A DNA stretch of 64,000 nucleotides from Terebella lapidaria (lineage: Eukaryota; Annelida; Polychaeta; Terebellida; Terebellidae). How positions within the stretch are numbered: the stretch's first letter is position 1; every line of letters begins with the position of its first letter. Below are positions 1-11,271 of the stretch, in pieces. Below the pieces are notes generated by a model. It worked only from the letters and a program-made list of their open reading frames with translations, was not told the origin of the DNA and made no database searches. The stretch lies in NCBI GenBank assembly GCA_949152475.1, contig OX424556.1:13264664-13328663 (forward strand), in the 5' to 3' direction. A program made the position numbers and the translations under genes.

Positions 1-259
1 GTTGCCTCTCGATGAGTATAGGGAGACTGGCTTCCCCCCACAAACAGTAGCTGTATTGGTATGGGGGCTCGACTTATGAGATCCCCGAAATGAGGTGGTA
101 GTTCACGGACTAATGCCCGCAGGATTTTATGTTTCTTTATTCCCATCTTCTGTCGGCTCATGATCCGACTCTTCCAGTGTTCGACTCTACGATGACGCCT
201 CAGTCGATGGCGCACCTGCCAAGCTGGCCCTGGCCCCGCGGTGCCCGGAGCAGGGCTTA
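1..259 (-). CDS. possible start of pol, frame -1 to gag, runs off window
   Basis: Reading the minus strand past the gag stop, the -1 frame stays open from about position 260 to the window edge (about 86 codons), while the gag frame closes with two consecutive stops. In gypsy-like elements protease-pol follows gag, often in the -1 frame, so this may be the start of pol. No protease D-S/T-G motif is reached before the edge and no clear slippery heptamer is visible at the overlap, so the assignment rests on position and an open frame only. Confidence 0.35.
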
Positions 260-1936
260 CTAGTTTTCCTCACTCTCCGTCTGCAGGAGACGGACCTGGT
301 GTGTGAGGTATTCCACCTGGTCCTCGAGGGTCGTCACTGGCTTTTCACGAGTAGGGCACTCATATGAGAAATGCCCCATTTTCTTGCACAGCCAGCACTC
401 CTTGCCAGCCCTTCTTACCGCATGTGAGGCAGGGATAGGCCGACTGGGACCATCTGCCTGGCCGGAACCTCGGGTGGTGCGCTTATCAATCAGAGCCTTC
501 ACTAGCTCCGTCAAAACCTCTAATTGCTGTTGTTGTTTTTCGAAATACCCCTTAAAGTAAGGTAATCTAACTGGTTGCTTGGCCTCATCTCTGAATTGAC
601 TTTGATTATGGGGCTGAGGGTTGGGGGGTTGCTCATTGCCATTGACAAAGGCCAACAAGTCATCCTGGCCCTCATCCTCGGCAAGGACTCTCACTGGCTT
701 CACGTTCTTTTTGTCCACGCTCTCGTACTGCGTCACGAAAGCAGTGGCTTCCTCTAATGTGTCCAAGTTTTTCATCAGGCCCATAACCCTCATATCATGG
801 TCCTGGTGACCCTTCATGAAGTGCTCGAGAGCGATGGTCTCCTGAGCATCCTCAGTGAGGCGTGGGTGGGCTCGTTCCACCAATCGGCGAACAACCTGCC
901 CATACTGTTGTGGCGTTTCCTCATGGCGGCGGCCCCTGCTTCTCAGGGTCGCCCTATGCGTCTCCTCCTGGCATGCAGGGTCAAACCGCCTCTCCAATTT
1001 TTCCACTAGGAAATCCCAGTCCCTGTACTGTTCAGGTCTGAGATTGGTAAGGATTCGCCGGGCCTCACCAGTCAGACACCCAGCCAAATACAACCTGCGT
1101 TTGTTCCTATCCCACCCATTTACCTCAGCCACGATCTCGAAATGGCTGCGGTATTCAGGCCACTCCATGGAGACCCCATCAAACTTGTCCGGGTTCAATC
1201 GCCCTCCCCTAAAGGGCGCCCTAGCACTGGATGTGCTAGAAGCTGACTCCGAGGAGCGGTGTCGAGCCAGAAGCCGTCTTTGGCGGCCTTCAGCTCGCCG
1301 TGGTGGGCTACTGTTGTCTTCGGATGAGGAATGAGACTGTGGCTGTGTCCGGCCACCCCTTCTAGAGCGTAACCCATACGTGTTACTTGGCTGCATTGTA
1401 TACATTGGTTCGGGCCCTTCCCGATAGTGTAGTAAGTGCTCAGGCTGGCCTTGGCCACCCACTCCAGCCAACCTCTGAAGTCTAATAGGGATGTTTCCTG
1501 GCGAGTAGGGCGGTGGCTGCCCCATGTTCCAAGCGTAATGGTGCTCGGCAGAGGTTGTTTGGGAGTGAGCTCCCTGTTGTCGATCCCCATGGGGCCCCAC
1601 CGCATGGCTCTCATGTGCCCTCAGGTTTTCTAGAGCCCGGATTATGCTGGAGGTCACCTCGACCTCAGGGTCCTCCTCGTCCAGGGGGTGGTGTTCCCTG
1701 ATACGGCAGTTGGCCCGCCGATATTCCGTCAGATACTGCTCTCGACTACTCTCTCGGTCTCGTCTCATATCCTCCCCTCGGACGCCCTCCTGGCTGGTGG
1801 AAGGCCGAGGATCCATCTGAGGACACTGGTCTTCCACATTATCCGAAACCCCGGTGTTCGGAGGGGTCCCGGTATGACTCACGTCCGTCATTGCCTGGTA
1901 ATGGACACTGGGATTACCAATATCGACTGAACTCAC
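260..1936 (-). CDS. gag: Ty3/gypsy-like retrotransposon Gag
   Basis: This 558-residue protein is a retrotransposon Gag, the structural protein that packages element RNA. The first 240 residues are polar and low in complexity. Residues about 248-410 have the Retrotrans_gag/capsid pattern (FDG, W..Y...F, LxGxAR, W..L...L..RF). Residues 514-527 are a CCHC zinc knuckle (CWLC..MGHFSYEC). The last 20 residues have coiled-coil spacing. The frame is uninterrupted, which suggests a fairly young copy. It lies on the minus strand, 76 bases downstream of the inferred 5' LTR, so pol and the 3' LTR should lie before position 1. A domesticated gag gene is the alternative, but the adjacent LTR-like sequence argues against it. 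Confidence 0.85.
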   Translation of the reverse strand: MSSVDIGNPSVHYQAMTDVSHTGTPPNTGVSDNVEDQCPQMDPRPSTSQEGVRGEDMRRDRESSREQYLTEYRRANCRIREHHPLDEEDPEVEVTSSIIRALENLRAHESHAVGPHGDRQQGAHSQTTSAEHHYAWNMGQPPPYSPGNIPIRLQRLAGVGGQGQPEHLLHYREGPEPMYTMQPSNTYGLRSRRGGRTQPQSHSSSEDNSSPPRRAEGRQRRLLARHRSSESASSTSSARAPFRGGRLNPDKFDGVSMEWPEYRSHFEIVAEVNGWDRNKRRLYLAGCLTGEARRILTNLRPEQYRDWDFLVEKLERRFDPACQEETHRATLRSRGRRHEETPQQYGQVVRRLVERAHPRLTEDAQETIALEHFMKGHQDHDMRVMGLMKNLDTLEEATAFVTQYESVDKKNVKPVRVLAEDEGQDDLLAFVNGNEQPPNPQPHNQSQFRDEAKQPVRLPYFKGYFEKQQQQLEVLTELVKALIDKRTTRGSGQADGPSRPIPASHAVRRAGKECWLCKKMGHFSYECPTREKPVTTLEDQVEYLTHQVRLLQTESEEN

Positions 1937-2012
1937 AACCTCTGGTGTGACTTTGGTGGTGGTTGCTGGGGAGGTGGGCTGGTGTCACTTGCCCGCTGTT
2001 ATAACCCACCAC

Positions 2013-3601
2013 TGTAGGTGATCCGGCTCCAATCTGACCCCCAAATAAATTGGAGATCCTGGTCACGGCCCCAAACTTCTTCTGTAGCGTTTTGAGGTAG
2101 TGGTGTTGGGTGTTTGGTACCGTTTGAGGGTTTTATTCTTTTATCTCGTGTGTTGCTACAGATCCCGAATTCGGGAACCACACTCTTGAAGATTTAGAGT
2201 TTATGTGATCGTATTCTTCTCTATTTTATGGACCCCTCGTTGTGTTCTAAAAGTCCGAGAAACGGTTTGATCTAAGCAAACCGTCAAGTTCACTTCAAGA
2301 GGTGGCAGAGTAGTTATTGCCGACCACCTACTTTGGTCCCCGAGCCTGTAAGACCCTAGACCCAGGATAATGCCTAGGCCCCGAGTCATGCAAGCCGGTT
2401 GACCTTCCCCTTTGTTTTCCAGCAGATTTACCCTGGTGGAACAAACTGGACCCGAACAATCAAATTCAGTCAAAACTAGTTTATATTTAATTCATCAAGC
2501 GTGCTACAAAGTACAAGAACCGTTTAATACAATCAGTGATTCATAAAAAAGAGTCTCAGGATCTTCCCCCGCCGTGAGAGCGATCACTCCCTGTAGTTGA
2601 TGCCTGCTGATTCAGTGTAGGGGCAGGTAGGGGTCGCCCGTTATGTAAGCTACTCGCCCGCAAGCGTTGTGGGCAATACTGGGGTCGCCCTCAGGTCGCC
2701 TGACGATGTGGCGGGCGTGTGGTCGCCCGCAGACGCGGTGGGCAACCCTTAGGCCGCCCGCTGGTCCACTGGTGCTGTTTTGGGCGTGGGATCACCCGCT
2801 GTGCAAGTGACTCGCCCGCAGACGCTGTTAACCACCCTTAGGTCGCCCGCTGGTCTCCTGACGAGGTGGCGGGCGTGTGGTCGCCCGCTGAGCAAGTGAC
2901 TCGCCCGCAGACGCTGTAAGCAACCCTTAGGTCGCCCGCTGGTCTCCTGGTGAGGTGGCGGGCGTGTGGTCGCCCGCTGAGCAAGTGACTCGCCCGCAGA
3001 CGCTGTAAGCAACCCTTAGGTCGCCCGCTGGTCTCCTGGTGAGGTGGCGGGCGTGTGGTCGCCCGCTGACCAAGTGACTCGCCCGCTAAGCAAGACACGA
3101 GTAGGCAAGTCGGCCCACCGTTAGGTTCGCCAGCCCCGGCTCCTTAGCCCCTCTCTCTCTCTTGAGATAACGTACTCGGATCACGGTCCCTGCTGTTGTG
3201 TAGGAGTGACGTCTCCCCCGGCGTAGGGAATCCAGGGAGTTCCCTGAATCCCTGGCTGTCCCCGTCCAAACAAAGCGAAACAAAGTTCAAAGTTCAATCA
3301 CTCACTCAGACATCCATCCACACAGGCTTCGTGGCAAGTGAGCTGCGAGTTTCTTCCATCCGTCGGCAAGCATTCATCAGGATATTTCGAAGGTAAGTAG
3401 GCTTCAATTCTTGGCAAGTCCGTGACTGGACGAAGTGGCGTGATCCTGCCGGCTCATGCGTCCGTGTTCCAGTCCACGCCACTTATCTTTTCCCGTGACA
3501 CTGATATTTCCCCACCCGGCTAGTCGACCAGCACGTGCAAATGCTTAAAAGAGCAGCAGACTCCAAAATTAGATGAAATATTTTCCCCAAATTTCGTTAC
3601 A
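2013..3601 (-). mobile_element. probable 5' LTR of the gypsy-like element
   Basis: On the minus strand this begins TGTAACGAAATTTGGGG (at 3601) and ends CACCTACA (at 2013), giving TG...CA termini just upstream of gag. A TATAAA-like box occurs near 2480-2490 on the minus strand. One base after the inner end a TGGTGGGTTATAAC stretch could act as primer-binding site, but I cannot match it to a particular tRNA beyond the CCA-acceptor pairing. At about 1.6 kb the LTR is long, partly because of an internal 89-bp minisatellite. The outer boundary is inferred because the partner LTR is outside the window. Confidence 0.5.
2640..3095. repeat. 89-bp minisatellite inside the LTR
   Basis: About five units repeat with an 89-bp spacing: the anchor acgc(t/g)gt occurs at 2733, 2822, 2911 and 3000, with an earlier shortened unit at 2663. 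Units are GC-rich with repeated TCGCCCGC words on the plus strand. The two units between about 2860 and 3060 are nearly identical, which implies recent expansion. Short open frames here arise from the repeat and are not genes. Confidence 0.9.
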
Positions 3602-5570
3602 CGCGCTGGAAGGAGTCTAGGTTCTGTTGGACGTGAACCCCTGGTCAGGCCCTGGCCAAAGGTCGATGTGAAGTCCACGACGTCGAGTGCCCAAACTCCC
3701 CCTTCGAGTGCCGTCACCGGCTTTTATAGCCCTCGCCCTTCGCCCGTCACCTCGCCCTTCAATTCGCCCTTCAACTCGCCCTTCGCCAGTCAACTCGCCC
3801 TTTGGTCCTGGCGTGGAATTGACAGTGTTGTAGGCCTAGTAGAGGTGTCGGTGACGTCACTCAAAGTGGTGTTTTCATGAATGTGTCTCTCAGTTCATGA
3901 AGTCAATGTGAAAAAGAGAGTTTCCGACGAAAGCTACAGAATTCGTGCATTTCTGTAGTAAAATCCCCAAAATGTTATTAATTCATTACAATTAGTGGAC
4001 TCGATGTGCCGGCCCTTTTTGTTACACATACATGTCTACCGATCTAGGCGAGATCTCCTTTGTCGTGTAGGTAGATTACATGTATATATAAAGTGTACTG
4101 TATTTAAGGCTTGTTTTCATATTTTGTTGTTGTTGGGCGCTACACCCATAAGAAAAAGAGGAATGTGCACGCATGAAATTTGAGCAGAAATGAAATGCTG
4201 GTCACGTTAACGACTCCGTAGGCCTACAGGTAAATACTGATCAATAAATGTACGCAAGTACGGTAAAATTTCGCGTTGGCGAAACGAAAGTTTTGTAGCG
4301 AGAAAAAATTGGTTGGCCGGAGAAATTGAAAAAAAGGAGAACGACATCATTGTGTGTCAGGTATTATTATGTACTTTCCTATTGAAATCATGTTTGTTTT
4401 ATCAACAGATTACAACGTAAACTGGTTGTCTAGGTAGCCTCTGTATGTTGTGAGCGATAATGCCGGAATATTCTGATTTACTTCGCAGCCCCACGGACCG
4501 AAAACATGGAAAACAACCAATTGACAATCTAATACTTTAGGCCTAGCATGTTGTTTTCGTATGCTAAATATCAGATCGTCAATTGCTTGTTTTCAGTTCG
4601 TGGGGCTACTTCGTACACCTAGATCTACTGTTACTAACACTAACTGCAGTCCCATGTGCCCTATTTTATTTATCGTGCGCGAAGCGAGTACTCACGCTTT
4701 GCACTCGATAAGTGGGGCAGTGCACCTGGGTCTACGCACACTGGCCACCTGCCCAGTGCCCACCACCTGGCCACAACCTGCCACAACCCACAGCCACACT
4801 AAACACTGCAAGTTCACCGATTTTTCGAGACTTCACTGCGCTCGCAGGACACATCAAGTTCGCACGTCATGACACAAGTTTCACCACTTTTGTTAGGTAT
4901 GGTCACCCATTTTGAAACACTGAACCTAAACAGAAAGCAGCCTGAGCGACGCGGAGCGCCTGAGATGGCTGTCATTTACCCTCGGAACGGAAATCGTTTG
5001 GACATCTTTTCAACTAATAAATCAAAATCTTCCACAACTGTACCTTCTAGGCCCCATCTATATACCGAGAGGACATAGGGGATACACATTTGACAAACAA
5101 TCAATGACTTTATCACTGAAATATCCCAACTTGAAAACGCGAACCAGATTTTGACAAGTTCTTGGCCGGGCCATGGGTTTATCCATTTTCCCAATAGTAT
5201 GACATCGAATTCGCTTGGGGGCGCCACAACTCGATCTCAGATAATGAGAAGTGGCGCCACCAAGTGAATTGCGAGGTCAATACAGCTGGAAAAATGTGGA
5301 AAAATGTGCCCATGAGATGTGTTAAGTTGTCACAATCTGGTTCGCATGTTAAAGTTGGACTTTCTTGCTAACTTTTCTAAGTTGAGTGTGGGACATGATC
5401 TCCATTGAGTTCATCCCCTGAGGAATGTCTGGGGCTGCGACGGTAAGGCTGGTTGCCGGTAACGGCAGTGATTCTTCTGCACCACCGGTAGTAAAGTTGA
5501 CTACCGATAAACCGTAGAGAATCTCAGGAGCCAGACTTTCAATATGAACATTTCTTTTCGTACATTTTAT
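3602..5570. other. no gene seen; short TCGCCCTTC repeats and a 20-bp inverted repeat
   Basis: Nothing protein-coding is supported here. At 3740-3800 a short TCGCCCTTC(A/C) motif is repeated about six times, echoing the LTR. At 5208-5227 and 5251-5270 there is a 20-bp inverted repeat with two mismatches (arms AATTCGCTTGGGGGCGCCAC and its complement) around a 23-base spacer. The rest is AT-rich unique-looking sequence. Confidence 0.6.
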
Positions 5571-5984
5571 TAGGGCATTTCGGCCCGAAATGCCCTTATG
5601 GTTTTGTCTGGTTTTTTTTTTTTTTTTTTTTTTTTTTCTTCTTTTTTTTTTACTTTCCGCCGTTTTGGTTTCCGATCAATAACTCGGGAACGCCTGGACG
5701 GATCTTGTCCAATTTTACACCACTGGTCAGAAATATTACATGGAAGACCCCTATTGTTTTGGAGGCGGCTCCGGGGTCCGTGAGGTCCGTGAGGATGAAA
5801 TCAAGGTTGATTTCGAGACTTGGTTTCCGATCGATAACTCAAAAAGTATTCATGCAATGGCAAGTATTCTCTGCACGGGAGTTCATTTACCACCAAGGAA
5901 GAACCCTATTGATTTTGGGATCACTCCGTCGAACGACCTTTGACCTAGAGCTCGGAAGAATTTTTGCTGATTCATCCTTGAGGC

Positions 5985-8900
5985 TTTCATGCATATCTCG
6001 GAAACGGTGCGTCGTAGAGCGAAACGGAGCTCAATTTCGGCCTCCTGGCACTAGACAAACTAGTCTAGGGGGTATCTTGGGTCGAAACGACCCCTGGTGT
6101 CGATTTTTTTTTTCGCCGACTCGGCACTTCCTGTTTGGCCGTATCTCGGAAACGGTATGTCGTAGAGCGAAACGGAGCTCAATTTCGGCCTCCTGGCACT
6201 AGACAAACTAGTCTAGTGTGTATCTTCGGTCGAGACGTCCCCTGGTGTCGAATTTTTTTTTCGCCGACTCGGCACTTCCTGTTTGGCCGTATCTCGGAAA
6301 CGGTGCGTCGTAGAGCGAAACGGAGCTCAATTTCGGCCTCCTGGCACAAGACAAACTAGTCTAGTGTGTATCTTGGGTCGAAACGACCCCTGGTGTCGAA
6401 TTTTTTTTTCGCCGACTCGGCACTTCCTGTTTGGCCGTATCTCGGAAACGGTGCGTCGTAGAGCGAAACGGGGCTCAATTTCGGCCTCCTGGCACTAGAC
6501 AAACTAGTCTAGGGGGTATCTTAGGTCGAGACGACCCCTGGTGTCGATTTTTTCGCCGACTCGGCACTTCCTGTTTGGCCGTATCTCGGAAACGGTATGT
6601 CGTAGAGCGAAACAGAGCTCAATTTCGGCCTCCTGGCTCTAGACAAACTAGTCTAGTGTGTATCTTCGGTCGAGACGTCCCCTGGTGTCGAATTTTTTTT
6701 TCGCCGACTCGGCACTTCCTGTTTGGCAGTATCTCGGAAACGGTGCGTCGTAGAGCGAAACGGAGCTCAATTTCGGCCTCCTGGCACTAGACAAACTAGT
6801 CTAGTGTGTATCTTGGGTCGAAACGACCCCTGGTGGCGAATTTTTTTTTCGCCGACTCGGCACTTCCTATCTCGGAAACGGTGCGCCGTAGAGCGAAACG
6901 GGGCTCAATTTCGGCCTCCTGGCACTTGACAAACTAGTCTAGGGGATATCTTGGGTCGAGACGACCCCTGGTGTCGAATTTTTTTTTTCGCCGACTCGGC
7001 ACTTCCTGTTTGGCCGTATCTCGGAAACGGTGCGTCGTAGAGCGAAACGGAGCTAAATTTCGGCCTCCTGGCACTAGACAAACTAGTCTAGTGTGTATCT
7101 TCGGTCGAGATGACCCCTCGTGTCGAATTTTTTTTTCGCCGACTCGGCACTTCCTGTTTGGCCGTATCTCGGAAACGGTGCGTCGTAGAGCGAAACGGAG
7201 CTCAATTTCGGCCTCCTGGCACTAGACAAACTAGTCTAGAGGGTATCTTGGGTCGAAACGACCCCTGGTGTCAATTTTTTTTTCCGCCGACTCGGCACTT
7301 CCTGTTTGGCCGTATCTCGGAAACGGTGCGTCGTAGAGCGAAACGGAGCTCAATTTCGGCCTCCTGGCACTAGACAAACTAGTCTAGTGTGTATCTTCGG
7401 TCGAGACGACCCCTGGTGTCGAATTTTTTTTTCGCCGACTCGGCACTTCCTGTTTGGCCGTATCTCGGAAACGGTGCGTCGTAGAGCGAAACGGAGCTCA
7501 ATTTCGGCCTCCTGGCACTAGACAAACTAGTCTAGAGGGTATCTTGGGTCGAAACGACCCCTGGTGTCAATTTTTTTTTTCGCCGACTCGGCACTTCCTG
7601 TTTGGCCGTATCTCGGAAACGGTGCGTCGTAGAGCGAAACGGAGCTCAATTTCGGCCTCCTGGCACTAGACAAACTAGTCTAGAGGGTATCTTGGGTCGA
7701 AACGACCCCTGGTGTCAATTTTTTTTTCCGCCGACTCGGCACTTCCTGTTTGGCCGTATCTCGGAAACGGTGCGTCGTAGAGCGAAACGGAGCTCAATTT
7801 CGGCCTCCTGGCACTAGACAAACTAGTCTAGTGTGTATCTTCGGTCGAGACGACCCCTGGTGTCGAATTTTTTTTTCGCCGACTCGGCACTTCCTGTTTG
7901 GCCGTATCTCGGAAACGGTGCGTCGTAGAGCGAAACGGAGCTCAATTTCGGCCTTCTGGCACTAGACAAACTAGTCTAGAGGGTATCTTGGGTCGAAACG
8001 ACCCCTGGTGTCAATTTTTTTTTTCGCCGACTCGGCACTTCCTGTTTGGCCGTATCTCGGAAACGGTGCGTCGTAGAGCGAAACGGAGCTCAATTTCGGC
8101 CTTCTGGCACTAGACAAACTAGTCTAGAGGGTATCTTGGGTCGAAACGACCCCTGGTGTCAATTTTTTTTTCCGCCGACTCGGCACTTCCTGTTTGGCCG
8201 TATCTCGGAAACGGTGCGTCGTAGAGCGAAACGGAGCTCAATTTCGGCCTCTTGGCACTAGACAAACTAGTCTAGAGGGTATCTTGGGTCGAAACGACCC
8301 CTGGTGTCGATTTTATTTTTCGCCGACTCGGCACTTCCTGTTTGGCCGTATCTCGGAAACGGTATGTCGTAGAGCGAAACGGAGCTCAATTTCGGCTCAA
8401 TTTCGGCCTCCTGGCACTAGACAAACTAGTCTAGAGGGTATCTTGGGTCGAAACGACCCCTGGTGTCGATTTTTTTTTTCGCCGACTCGGCACTTCCTGT
8501 TTGGCCGTATCTCGGAAACGGTATGTCGTAGAGCGAAACAGAGCTCAATTTCGGCCTCCTGGCTCTAGACAAACTAGTCTAGTGTGTATCTTCGGTCGAG
8601 ACGTCCCCTGGTGTCGATTTTTTTTTTCGCCGACTCGGCACTTCCTGTTTGGCCGTATCTCGGAAACGGTACGTCGTAGAGCGAAACGGAGCTCAATTTC
8701 GGCCTCCTGGCACTAGACAAACTAGTCTAGGGGGTATCTTGGGTCGAAACGACCCCTGGTGTAGAATTTTTTTTTCGCCGACTCGGCACTTCCTGTTTGG
8801 CCGTATCTCGGAAACGGAGCGTCGTAGAGCGAAACGGAGCTCAATTTCGGCCTCCTGGCACTAGACAAACTAGTCTAGTGTGTATCTTCGGTCGAGACGA

Positions 8901-10600
8901 CCCCCGGTGTCGAATTTTTTTTTCGCCGACTCGGCACTTCCTGTTTGGCCGTATCTCGGAAACGGTGCGTCATAGAGCGAAACGGAGCTCAATTTCGGCT
9001 TTTGGCACTAGACAAACTAGTCTAGTGTGTATCCTGGGTCGAGACGACCCCTGGTGTCGAATTTTTTCTCGCGGACTCGGCACTTTCTGTTTGGCCGTAT
9101 CTCGGAAACGGTGCGTCGTAGAGAGAAACGGAGCTCAATTTCGGCCTCCTGGCACTAGACAAACTAGTCTAGTGTGTATCTTGGGTCGAGACGACCCTGG
9201 TGTCGATTTTTTTTTCGCCGACTCGGCACTTCCTGTTTGGCCGTATCTCGGAAACGGTGCGTCGTAGAGCGAAACAGAGCTTAATTTCGGCCTCCTGGCA
9301 CTAGACAAACTAGTCTAGAGGGTATCTTGGGTCGAAACGACCCCTGGTGTCGATTTTTTTTTTCGCCGACTCGGCACTTCCTGTTTGGCCGTATCTCGGA
9401 AACGGTACGTCGTAGAGCGAAACGGAGCTCAATTTCGGCCTCCTGGCACTAGACAAACTAGTCTAGGGGGTATCTTGGGTCGAAACGACCCCTGGTGTAG
9501 AATTTTTTTTTCGCCGACTCGGCACTTCCTGTTTGGCCGTATCTCGGAAACGGAGCGTCGTAGAGCGAAACGGAGCTCAATTTCGGCCTCCTGGCACTAG
9601 ACAAACTAGTCTAGTGTGTATCTTCGGTCGAGACGACCCCCGGTGTCGAATTTTTTTTTCGCCGACTCGGCACTTCCTGTTTGGCCGTATCTCGGAAACG
9701 GTGCGTCATAGAGCGAAACGGAGCTCAATTTCGGCTTTTGGCACTAGACAAACTAGTCTAGTGTGTATCCTGGGTCGAGACGACCCCTGGTGTCGAATTT
9801 TTTCTCGCGGACTCGGCACTTTCTGTTTGGCCGTATCTCGGAAACGGTGCGTCGTAGAGAGAAACGGAGCTCAATTTCGGCCTCCTGGCACTAGACAAAC
9901 TAGTCTAGTGTGTATCTTGGGTCGAGACGACCCTGGTGTCGATTTTTTTTTCGCCGACTCGGCACTTCCTGTTTGGCCGTATCTCGGAAACGGTGCGTCG
10001 TAGAGCGAAACAGAGCTTAATTCCGGCCTCCTGGCACTAGACAAACTAGTCTAGTGTGTATCTTCGGTCGAGACGACCCCTGGTGTCGAATTTTTTTTTC
10101 GCCGACTCGGCACTTCCTGTTTGGCCGTATCTCGGAAACGGTGCGTCGTAGAGCGAAATGGAGCTCAATTTCGGCCTCCTGGCACTAGACAAACTAGGCT
10201 TATGGGTATTTTGGGTCGAGACAACCCCTGGTGTCAATTTTTTTTTCGCTGAATCGGCACTTCCTGTTTGGCTGTATCTCGGAAACTGTGCATCATACAG
10301 GGATACGGAGCTCAATTCCGGCCTTCTGGCACTAGACAAACTAGTCTAGTGGGTATTTTGGGTCGAGACCACCCCTGGTGTCGAATTTATTTTCATCGAC
10401 TCGGCACTTCCTGTTTGGCTGTATCTCGGAAATGGTGCGTCGTAGAGCGAAACGGAGCTCAATTCCGGCCTCCTGGCACTAGAATAACTAGTCTAGAGGG
10501 TATCTTGCATCGAGACGACTTCTGGTGTCGAAATTTTTTTTGCCGACTCAGCACTTCCTGTTTGCCATATCTCAGAAACGGTCCGTGGTAGAGCGAAACG
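5985..10600 (+). repeat. 148-bp minisatellite array, about 31 copies
   Basis: Successive copies of a core that includes ATCTCGGAAACGGTGCGTCG are 148 bp apart (for example 7306, 7454, 7602, 7750, 7898, 8046, 8194). Every monomer has a T-run of 6-10, the words GCCGACTCGGCA and GAGCGAAACGGAGCTC, and a dyad CTAGACAAACTAGTCTAG. Because 148 is not a multiple of three, overlapping 71-codon open frames recur every 148 bp; they are artefacts. Outer monomers (10200-10600) are more diverged than central ones, as expected for arrays homogenised by unequal exchange. Confidence 0.95.
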
Positions 10601-10753
10601 CAAAGATGCCTAAGGACGGGGTATGTCACTTAAACTTTGACCACGGACAGATTCAGAGTCATTATGGTTCTAGACGCGGTCTCTTAGGTAAATGTTAGGT
10701 AGGAATAGAACTCACACGAAATGCCCCAAGGCATCTTCAGGCCTTGACGTCTA

Positions 10754-11268
10754 CAGTACTGATTTCGCAAAACCTCACTAGCCATGCGAATGCTACATGC
10801 TAAATGCTAGGCCATGCGATTACGTGCGACTTGATGCTAGCATCAAATCGCATGGTGCGACCAGTGGGCGCGATGCCATCGCATCAGGCGGCCGTCTTAG
10901 TTGAACAGGCGAGCATTGTCTCGCACAGATGCGCGCATCATTTATTTCGGATGCAAATACTGACTTTAATATGAACTGAAATGAAACACTGCATTTTCCC
11001 ATACGATCTACATGATACAGACTGTTTATAAACCACTCGACCATGTGTTTGCGAGCATATGCGAGCATATAATGGCCTTCACAAAAAATGCGAAATGCTT
11101 TTAGTGCACCACAGTGCCAAGAAGCAATGCTAGCATCGAGGGATGCTCGCATACACAATGCTAGCATCAAATCGCATGATGCTACGTCAGGCGAAGTTGG
11201 GCGAACACGTGCTAAATGCCAGGTGTCCCATGCTGGCATTTTGGTGAGGTTTTGCGAAATCAGTACTG
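10754..11268. mobile_element. mariner/Tc1-type MITE, 515 bp, TA target duplication
   Basis: The ends are perfect 25-bp inverted repeats starting CAGTACTGATTTCGCAAAAC and are flanked on both sides by TA (10752-10753 and 11269-11270). The interior has many ATGCTAGCATCA-like inverted words and no transposase frame, so it is a non-autonomous element. It lies in the last bases of the 148-bp HLE; joining its flanks restores ACGTCTAG. Related single ends occur at about 12905-12939 and 15471. Confidence 0.85.
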
Positions 11269-11271
11269 TAG

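Larger units (their letters stand above)
5571..11271 (+). mobile_element. Helitron/Helentron-like non-autonomous element with 148-bp array (H1)
   Basis: The 5' end carries a palindrome, AGGGCATTTCG-gcc-CGAAATGCCCT (5572-5596), then a T-rich homopolymer (about 5610-5650), a conserved 330-bp block (to about 5980), about 31 tandem 148-bp monomers, and at the 3' side CGAAATGCCCC (10717-10727), which is inverted relative to the 5' arm. Next comes a hairpin CAAGGC-8 nt-GCCTTG (10727-10746) and the terminus ACGTCTAG. That terminus is split by a MITE (10754-11268); the remaining G is at 11271, followed by T. Subterminal inverted repeats, internal minisatellite and 3' hairpin with CTAG|T match the known plan of DINE-1/HINE-type Helitron relatives. 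There is no Rep-helicase ORF, so it is non-autonomous. Confidence 0.65.

Noticed and set aside
2749-3098. Minus-strand Arg/Pro-rich frames of 86-87 codons
   Set aside because: They arise from the 89-bp minisatellite in the LTR and overlap each other in the same pattern.
6135-10003. Chain of overlapping open frames of 71, 119, 124 and 156 codons, with conserved peptide repeats
   Set aside because: They are a by-product of a 148-bp tandem repeat. The period is not a multiple of three, frames rotate, and each frame ends at the same repeated stop; there is no evidence of a protein.
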